DNA from: Chloroflexales bacterium
GTDB lineage: Bacteria; Chloroflexota; Chloroflexia; Chloroflexales; Chloroflexaceae
Direction of reading: 5' to 3'
DNA length: 8,612 nt
NCBI GenBank assembly: GCA_013336035.1
Contig: JAAXUL010000289.1
Location: 1-8,612 of the forward strand
Position 1 is the first letter of the stretch. Each line of letters starts with the position of its first letter. The notes beneath the pieces are model-generated. The model had not been told where the DNA came from, made no database searches, and worked only from the letters and a program-made list of their open reading frames with translations. Positions 3,200 to 8,612 of the stretch are shown piece after piece. Position numbers and translations under genes: made by a program.

Positions 3200-6100
3200 G
3201 TGGCGACACCGCCTTGCGCGCAGCCCTTCCACCTCGCACCCGATGCGCTCCAGTTCACCGGCCCCGGCGACCGCTTCCAGAAGAACCTCGCCGCGCTCAG
3301 GCTGGTGCATCAGCTCGAGGCCGAGGACCGCGCTGCAACCGACGACGAGCGACTCGTCCTGGCCCACTACAGCGCCTTCGGCGAGTCGGCTCTGCTCAAC
3401 CGGCTCTTCCGCTATGACCCGGCGGTTGGCCGCTACGCCGTCCAGGAGAGCTACGCGGCCTTCCTCTCCTCGGACGATGCGAGGCATCTGCGCACCGCGG
3501 CCCTCACCGCCTTCTACACACCCCTCGATCTGATCACCGTCATCTGGCAGGCCGTCGAGCAGCTCGGCCTGGGCAGCCTGGAGCGCCCGCGGATCATCGA
3601 GCCCGCTGCCGGTGCCGGCCACTTCCTCTCGGCGATGCCCCCGGAGCTGCGGGAGCGGGCCGAGATCACCGCAATCGAACTCGACCCGGTCACGGCGCGC
3701 ATCCTCCACCACATCCACCCGGACATCACGCTCCACGGCGGCACCGGCTTCGAGCGCGTCGACCTCCCGCCGAACTGGTTCGACCTGGCGATCTCCAACG
3801 TGCCCTTCGGCGATATCAGCGTCCACGACCCGCACATCCCGGCAGCGCTTCGGGACCAAATTCACGACTATTTTTTCGCCAAGGCGCTCCGCCTCGTGCG
3901 CCCCGGCGGCCTGGTCGTCTTTCTGACGAGCTGGGGCACCTTGGACAAGCAGGCCCGCGCCGTGCGCACCTTCCTGGCCGAGCAGGCTACACTGCTAGGC
4001 GCCTTCCGCCTGCCTAACGGCGTCTTCCGGCGCATGAGCGGCTCGGAGAGCGCCACCGACCTCCTCATCCTCCAGAAGAAAACGCAGCCTGCCCCCGAGG
4101 AGCCCCGCTGGCTCGCCACGGTCGAGGCCGACTACCCCCACTCCACCGACCACCGCTCGATGACCGTCGGCTCCCGCTACACGCGAGAGATCAAGGACCC
4201 CGAGCTGCTGGCGGAGGCGCGCGTCGTCGTCAACCAGGGCTGGCTCGACGCGCCCGAGCGGGTGATCGGCCACCCGATCGTGATCACCCACGACCACAGC
4301 CTCTGGCTCCAGGTCGCCCCGCCCTCCGACGACCTGGCCACGACCCTCGCCGCCCGGCTGGCCGCGCTGCTTCCGTCTGACGTGCTCGCCCCCTTTGAGC
4401 CAGAGGTGCTGGAGACCGGGAGCGATCAGGCCGCGCCGCCCCCCCTGCACGAGCGCCGCGCCGACCAGATCGTCATCCCCGCTATCGGGGGCGTCGCCCA
4501 GGAGCGCGCCGCTGGCCTCGCCGCGATCTACAACGCTGCCAAGGCCCTCATCCGCGCCGAGCTCAACGATGAGCCGGGCGTGGACGTCGCGCGGGCGGAG
4601 CTGAACCGGGTCTACGGCGCGTTCGTGCTCCCATTTGGGGTCATTCACGATCCCCGCAACCAGAAGCTGTTCGGCGACCTGCCTGAGCTGCAGTTCCTCC
4701 TGGCCCTGGAGCGCAACCCTCGCCGCACCCCGAGCGGGCGCTGGCTCGCCGACCGCGAGCGCATCTTCGTCGAGCGCACCCTGCGCCCCCATCAGCCGGC
4801 ACTGCCCGGCACCCTCACCCCGACCGAGGCCCTGCTGCGCTGCCTCGACGAGCGCGGCGGGCTCGATCTCCCCTACATTGCTACCCTGGCCGGCATCACC
4901 CCCACGGCTGCTCTCGAGGCGCTGGACGAGCGGGTTTACCGGGTGCCGGGCACGGGCCAGTACGAACTGGCCGACGTCTACCTCAGCGGCAACGTCGTCG
5001 CCAAGCTCCGCGATGCCAGGGTGTGGGCAGAACGCGACCCGGCCTTTCAGCGCAACGTTGCGGCCCTGGAGGCGGTCCAGCCCACCCCGCTCGGGCCGAA
5101 GGAGATCATCGTTAACCTCAACGCCTTCTGGCTGCCTGGTGAGGTCGTCACCGCCTTCATCAAGACCCTGCTCCCCACCTGGGATGGCGAGGCGACCTAT
5201 AGCCAATCGCTCGGCGAGTGGGTGCTGAGTGACCCCGGCAAGCAGGGCGCCTTCGCGGTCGAGGCCACCACCCGCTGGGGCACCAAGCGCGCCGACACAA
5301 TTGATATCCTCCAGGCGTCCCTGCGCGGCGTCCCCATCACCGTCTACGACCTCGTGAGTGTTGGTGACCGCGAGAAGCGCGTGCTCAACCCCGCCGAGAC
5401 GGTCGCGGCCCAGGAGAAGCAGCAGGCGATCACTCAGGCGTTTGCGCGCTGGGTCTGGGAGGATGGGGCGCGCGCCGAGGAGCTGTGCGCCCGCTACAAC
5501 GAGCGCTTCAATAGCACCCGGATGCGGGTCTACGACGGTGGCCACCTCTCCTTCCCCGGCATCGCCGCTCATCTGCTGCGCGGCGGCGACCTGGCCGACT
5601 ACCAGAAGGGTGCGGTGTGGCAGATCCTCCAGTCACCCAGCACACTGCTCGGCTTCGCGGTGGGCGGCGGCAAGACCTTCACCGCCATTTCGGCCGCGGT
5701 CGAGGCCCGGCGTCTCGGCCTCTGCACCAAGGCGCTCGCCGTCGTGCCCAACAACCTGGTCGGCCAATGGGCCAACGAGGCCCGCCGGCTCTACCCCGGC
5801 ATCAAGGTGCTTGCGATGGCGCCCGAGGACTTCGTCAAGCAACGGCGCGGCGTCATCCTCAGCCGCATCGCCACGGGCGACTGGGATCTGGTCGTCATCG
5901 CCCACACCAGCTTCAAGCTCCTGCCCCTGGGCGCCGATTTGCTCGGCACCTTCCGCGAACAGGAAACCGATCGCCTGCGCGCCTACCTCGAGGAGCTGCG
6001 TGCCACCGCCACGGACAGCGACGAGAAGCGCTCGCTCAAGCAGATCGAGCGTGCCATCAAGAAGCTCGAGGAGCGCCTCCAGGGGATGGCCGACGCGATC

Positions 6101-8612
6101 ACCCGCGACAGCGCCCGCACCATTAGCTGGGAGGAGCTCGGCCTCGACATGCTCATCGTCGACGAAGCGCAGGAATATAAAAACCTGCACGTGCCGACTC
6201 GGCTGACCAACATCGCCGGGCTGCCCTCGGCCCACAGCCAGCGCGCTCTGGACATGCGCATCAAGACCTGGGACCTGCTGCGCCGCCACAAGAAGGTCGT
6301 CTTCCTGACGGCGACGCCGATCATGAACACGATCGGCGAGGCCTACGTGATGCAGCTCTACCTCCAGGAGCCGCAACTGGAGGCGGTCGGCATCCACCAC
6401 TTCGACGAGTGGGTGTCCTTGTACGCCCAACCGAAGATGGCCTTCGAGATGAAGCCGGATGGCTCCGGGTTCAGGCAACACACCAGACTGGCGACCTTTG
6501 TGAACCTGCCCGAGATGTCGGCGATGTGGCGCCAGGTGCTGAACGTGCGCACCAAGGCCCAGATGGGTCTGCCCGAACCGGCCCTGGTCGCGGGCAAGGC
6601 CATCCCGGTGGTCGTGCCGCCCTCCGCCACGCTGAAGCGCTTCGTCCAGTCCCTCGCGGCACGCGCCGACGCCGTCCGTAGTGGGCGGGTAGACCCGACG
6701 ATTGACAACCTCCTGCGCATCGTGGGTGACGGGCGCAAGGCCGCCCTCGACATCCGCCTGGTCGTGCCGAAGGCACCCCGGCCCCGCCAGAGCAAGATCG
6801 CCGCCCTGGTCGCCACCATCGCCCAGCTCTACCATACCTACACCCCGCTGCGGGGCACCCAGCTGGTCTTCTGCGACCTGGCCACCCCCAAGGGCACGGG
6901 CCGCGGTGAGGGCGACCCACCGACGCGCCTCACCGCTGCCGATCTGGAGAGCGATGCCGCCGAGGGTGCCCAGGAGGTCGAGACGGCAGAGGAGCGCTGG
7001 TTGAGCAACTTCGTCTACTACGAGATCCGCGATGGGCTTGTGGCCCAGGGCCTCCCCCGCGAGGAGATCGCCTTCATCCACGACTGCACGACCAAGGCCC
7101 AGCGCGACGCCCTCTTCGCCGCCGTGAACGCGGGCCGCGTCCGCGTGCTCATCGGCTCGACCGGCAAGATGAGCACCGGCATGAACGTCCAGCAGCGCCT
7201 GATCGCCCTCCACAACCTCGACTGCCCCTGGCGCCCCGGCGACCTCGAGCAGCGCCACGGCAGAATCCTTCGGCAAGGGAATGCCTGGCCCGCGTGCTAC
7301 ATTTTCACCTACATTACCGAAGGCTCCTTCGATGGATATTCGTGGCAAACCGTGGAGTCCAAGGCGCGCTTCATCGAGCAGGCGATGGCCGGCGAGATCA
7401 CGGCGCGCACGATCGAGGACACCTCGGACGTCGTGCTCTCGGCCGCCGAGATCAAGGCCATCGCCAGCGGCAACCCGCAGATCGTGCGCAAGGTGCAGCT
7501 GGAGGCCGAGGTCGCCCGGCTGGAGCGGGTACGAGCGGTGTGGCTCGACACCCGGCGTAACCTGCAGATCGAGCAGCGCTTCACGGAGGACGAGATCCGC
7601 CGGGTGGAGGGCCGACGCGCGCAGTGGGCGCAGGCGGCGACAATCATTGCAGCCTACCCCCACGAGCCGTTCCACGCCGAGGTCGCGACGACGCTGGGGA
7701 GCAGCACATTCGCGCCCTTCACCAGTCGAGCCGAGGCAGGGGCGGCGGTGCGACGGCTCGTGCACGACACGCAGAGCGCGGCGGCCTTCCAGCGGCAGCG
7801 GCTGACCGGTGTCGTTGCCCACTACCGGGGCCTCGACCTGATTGTGCAGGCCCACGCGGTCTTCGCCGCCGACCTCAGCCTGACCCTCCCCGATGGCACT
7901 AGCCTCGACGCGGTGAACGCCTCGACGGACACCGGCATCTGGCAGAGCGTCGGCCGCATCGTCAGCGAGATCCCCGCAGTGGTGGAGCGCCAGGGCCAGC
8001 GCATCGCCCAGGACCACGAGCGCATCGCCACGATCGACCGCGAGCTGGTCCGGCTCGGCCAGTGGGACGGCCAGGCCACCTATGACGCCGCCGTGAGCGA
8101 GCTGAGCGCCATCAACGCCGCCTTCGCCGCGGCAGAAGAGGAGGCCGCCCGCGAGCCGGCACCTGGGATGCCCGTGGACAACCTTCCTGTGGGCGGTGAG
8201 CCCATGCCCACGGCATCGGCAGGGAGCGTTTCAACAGCGCCCGTGCCGGCGCCCACCGAGGCCACCCTCGCCGAAGAGCTCCTGGCCCTGGCTCGCCAGG
8301 AGCAGGCTGACGCTGGGTGGGAGACATCGCACACCGTCATCCCGCCCGCGCCCGCATCCCTCGTCTGGATGGCCGCCGAGGCCGAGCGCCTGGCCACGCC
8401 GTGCCCGCCGCACCTGGAGGCGATGGCCGCAGCGGAGCGGGAGGAGGCGGGGGTGCCGGTGCTCGCCGGCAAGGTTGGGCCGTTCCACCCCGCGAGCCCG
8501 GTCCGCGTCCAGTTCGGCAACGCGCTCGTCCAGCGTCGCGCCCCGAGGCCAGAGGTTAGCCAACCGGCGCACAGCGAGGCGGAGGTACACCAGCTTCAGC
8601 CAGAACGTGGGC
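3200..8612 (+). CDS. Giant N6-adenine methyltransferase-SNF2 helicase (DarB-like/polyvalent), 3' end outside window
   Basis: At least 1804 codons open to the window's end. The N-terminal methyltransferase domain (about 60-310) has motif I EPAAGAGHF (134-142) for AdoMet and motif IV SNVPFG (N200-G204), the counterpart of NPPF/Y in N6-adenine methylases. It continues with DYFFAKALRLVRPGGLVVFLTS and LLGAFRLPNGVF, typical of methylase-helicase fusions. A winged/linker region spans about 310-795. The helicase has a Q-like ADYQKGAVW (799-807), Walker A VGGGKTF (821-827), DEAQ box (988-991), TATP (1037-1040), and motif VI QRHGRILRQG (1351-1360), as in SNF2/SF2 enzymes. A charged coiled coil (about 919-975) is inserted before DEAQ. 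Coiled coils at about 1425-1480 and 1590-1625 and a Pro/Ala-rich linker (about 1645-1710) follow. The same architecture occurs in phage P1 DarB and in proteins of conjugative elements, where anti-restriction or DNA-processing roles are known or proposed. The exact function here is inferred. Confidence 0.9.
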   Translation, partial: MATPPCAQPFHLAPDALQFTGPGDRFQKNLAALRLVHQLEAEDRAATDDERLVLAHYSAFGESALLNRLFRYDPAVGRYAVQESYAAFLSSDDARHLRTAALTAFYTPLDLITVIWQAVEQLGLGSLERPRIIEPAAGAGHFLSAMPPELRERAEITAIELDPVTARILHHIHPDITLHGGTGFERVDLPPNWFDLAISNVPFGDISVHDPHIPAALRDQIHDYFFAKALRLVRPGGLVVFLTSWGTLDKQARAVRTFLAEQATLLGAFRLPNGVFRRMSGSESATDLLILQKKTQPAPEEPRWLATVEADYPHSTDHRSMTVGSRYTREIKDPELLAEARVVVNQGWLDAPERVIGHPIVITHDHSLWLQVAPPSDDLATTLAARLAALLPSDVLAPFEPEVLETGSDQAAPPPLHERRADQIVIPAIGGVAQERAAGLAAIYNAAKALIRAELNDEPGVDVARAELNRVYGAFVLPFGVIHDPRNQKLFGDLPELQFLLALERNPRRTPSGRWLADRERIFVERTLRPHQPALPGTLTPTEALLRCLDERGGLDLPYIATLAGITPTAALEALDERVYRVPGTGQYELADVYLSGNVVAKLRDARVWAERDPAFQRNVAALEAVQPTPLGPKEIIVNLNAFWLPGEVVTAFIKTLLPTWDGEATYSQSLGEWVLSDPGKQGAFAVEATTRWGTKRADTIDILQASLRGVPITVYDLVSVGDREKRVLNPAETVAAQEKQQAITQAFARWVWEDGARAEELCARYNERFNSTRMRVYDGGHLSFPGIAAHLLRGGDLADYQKGAVWQILQSPSTLLGFAVGGGKTFTAISAAVEARRLGLCTKALAVVPNNLVGQWANEARRLYPGIKVLAMAPEDFVKQRRGVILSRIATGDWDLVVIAHTSFKLLPLGADLLGTFREQETDRLRAYLEELRATATDSDEKRSLKQIERAIKKLEERLQGMADAITRDSARTISWEELGLDMLIVDEAQEYKNLHVPTRLTNIAGLPSAHSQRALDMRIKTWDLLRRHKKVVFLTATPIMNTIGEAYVMQLYLQEPQLEAVGIHHFDEWVSLYAQPKMAFEMKPDGSGFRQHTRLATFVNLPEMSAMWRQVLNVRTKAQMGLPEPALVAGKAIPVVVPPSATLKRFVQSLAARADAVRSGRVDPTIDNLLRIVGDGRKAALDIRLVVPKAPRPRQSKIAALVATIAQLYHTYTPLRGTQLVFCDLATPKGTGRGEGDPPTRLTAADLESDAAEGAQEVETAEERWLSNFVYYEIRDGLVAQGLPREEIAFIHDCTTKAQRDALFAAVNAGRVRVLIGSTGKMSTGMNVQQRLIALHNLDCPWRPGDLEQRHGRILRQGNAWPACYIFTYITEGSFDGYSWQTVESKARFIEQAMAGEITARTIEDTSDVVLSAAEIKAIASGNPQIVRKVQLEAEVARLERVRAVWLDTRRNLQIEQRFTEDEIRRVEGRRAQWAQAATIIAAYPHEPFHAEVATTLGSSTFAPFTSRAEAGAAVRRLVHDTQSAAAFQRQRLTGVVAHYRGLDLIVQAHAVFAADLSLTLPDGTSLDAVNASTDTGIWQSVGRIVSEIPAVVERQGQRIAQDHERIATIDRELVRLGQWDGQATYDAAVSELSAINAAFAAAEEEAAREPAPGMPVDNLPVGGEPMPTASAGSVSTAPVPAPTEATLAEELLALARQEQADAGWETSHTVIPPAPASLVWMAAEAERLATPCPPHLEAMAAAEREEAGVPVLAGKVGPFHPASPVRVQFGNALVQRRAPRPEVSQPAHSEAEVHQLQPERG

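Noticed and set aside
3995..5572. Long minus-strand open frame (525 codons) opposite the methylase-helicase gene
   Set aside because: Antisense shadow of a well-supported coding frame in GC-rich DNA; its translation is Gly/Ala/Val/Leu/Arg-rich with no motif.
5633..8017. Very long minus-strand open frame (794 codons) opposite the helicase domain
   Set aside because: The plus strand carries all SF2 motifs in one frame here; the antisense frame is a composition artefact of third-position G/C.
1..8612. CRISPR array, tRNA, rRNA or riboswitch
   Set aside because: No regularly spaced direct repeats of 24-40 bp, no cloverleaf-like segment and no recognisable rRNA or riboswitch core was seen by eye on either strand.

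Overview
The window is a GC-rich (roughly two-thirds G+C) bacterial accessory segment, most likely part of a plasmid, an integrative/conjugative element or a phage-related island. The evidence for that is a transposase tail at the left edge, a small XRE-type regulator, a compact operon of overlapping genes that includes a sigma factor, and a very large methyltransferase-helicase of the kind carried by conjugative elements and phages. There is no rRNA, tRNA or housekeeping operon to fix the taxon. The codon bias and sigma-factor style would suit a high-GC lineage such as Chloroflexota or Actinomycetota, but that is only a guess.

Layout: (1) 1-86, the last codons of an IS4/IS5-like DDE transposase. 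(2) 131-418, minus strand, a 95-aa XRE-like helix-turn-helix protein with a good sigma-70-type promoter at 451-479. (3) 419-707, a divergent control region with an AT-rich core (about 480-600), direct repeats over the regulator's promoter, and a perfect 19-bp palindrome at 647-665. (4) 708-2857, plus strand, four genes that all overlap their neighbours: an 83-aa unknown protein, a DUF559/Vsr-like nuclease-fold protein with N-terminal repeats, a full region 2-4 sigma-70 factor of 313 aa, and a 109-aa four-cysteine zinc-binding protein. (5) 2844-3071, minus strand, a 75-aa zinc-ribbon protein converging on the operon's tail. (6) 3072-3199, a divergent control region with two inverted repeats. 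(7) 3200-8612, plus strand, an open-ended CDS of at least 1804 codons with an N-terminal N6-adenine methyltransferase domain and a SNF2/SF2 helicase, comparable in architecture to phage P1 DarB and to the 'polyvalent' proteins of mobile elements.

How the parts may work together (inference): the XRE protein probably controls the divergent region. The four-gene operon is translationally coupled, so the sigma factor, the nuclease-like protein and the zinc protein are probably made together. The sigma factor keeps its -35-reading residues but differs from housekeeping sigma factors at several -10 recognition and melting positions, so it may redirect RNA polymerase to promoters of the element. The methyltransferase-helicase may act in anti-restriction or DNA processing during transfer. 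The most novel-looking unit is the overlapping nuclease-like / sigma / zinc-protein operon next to this giant protein.
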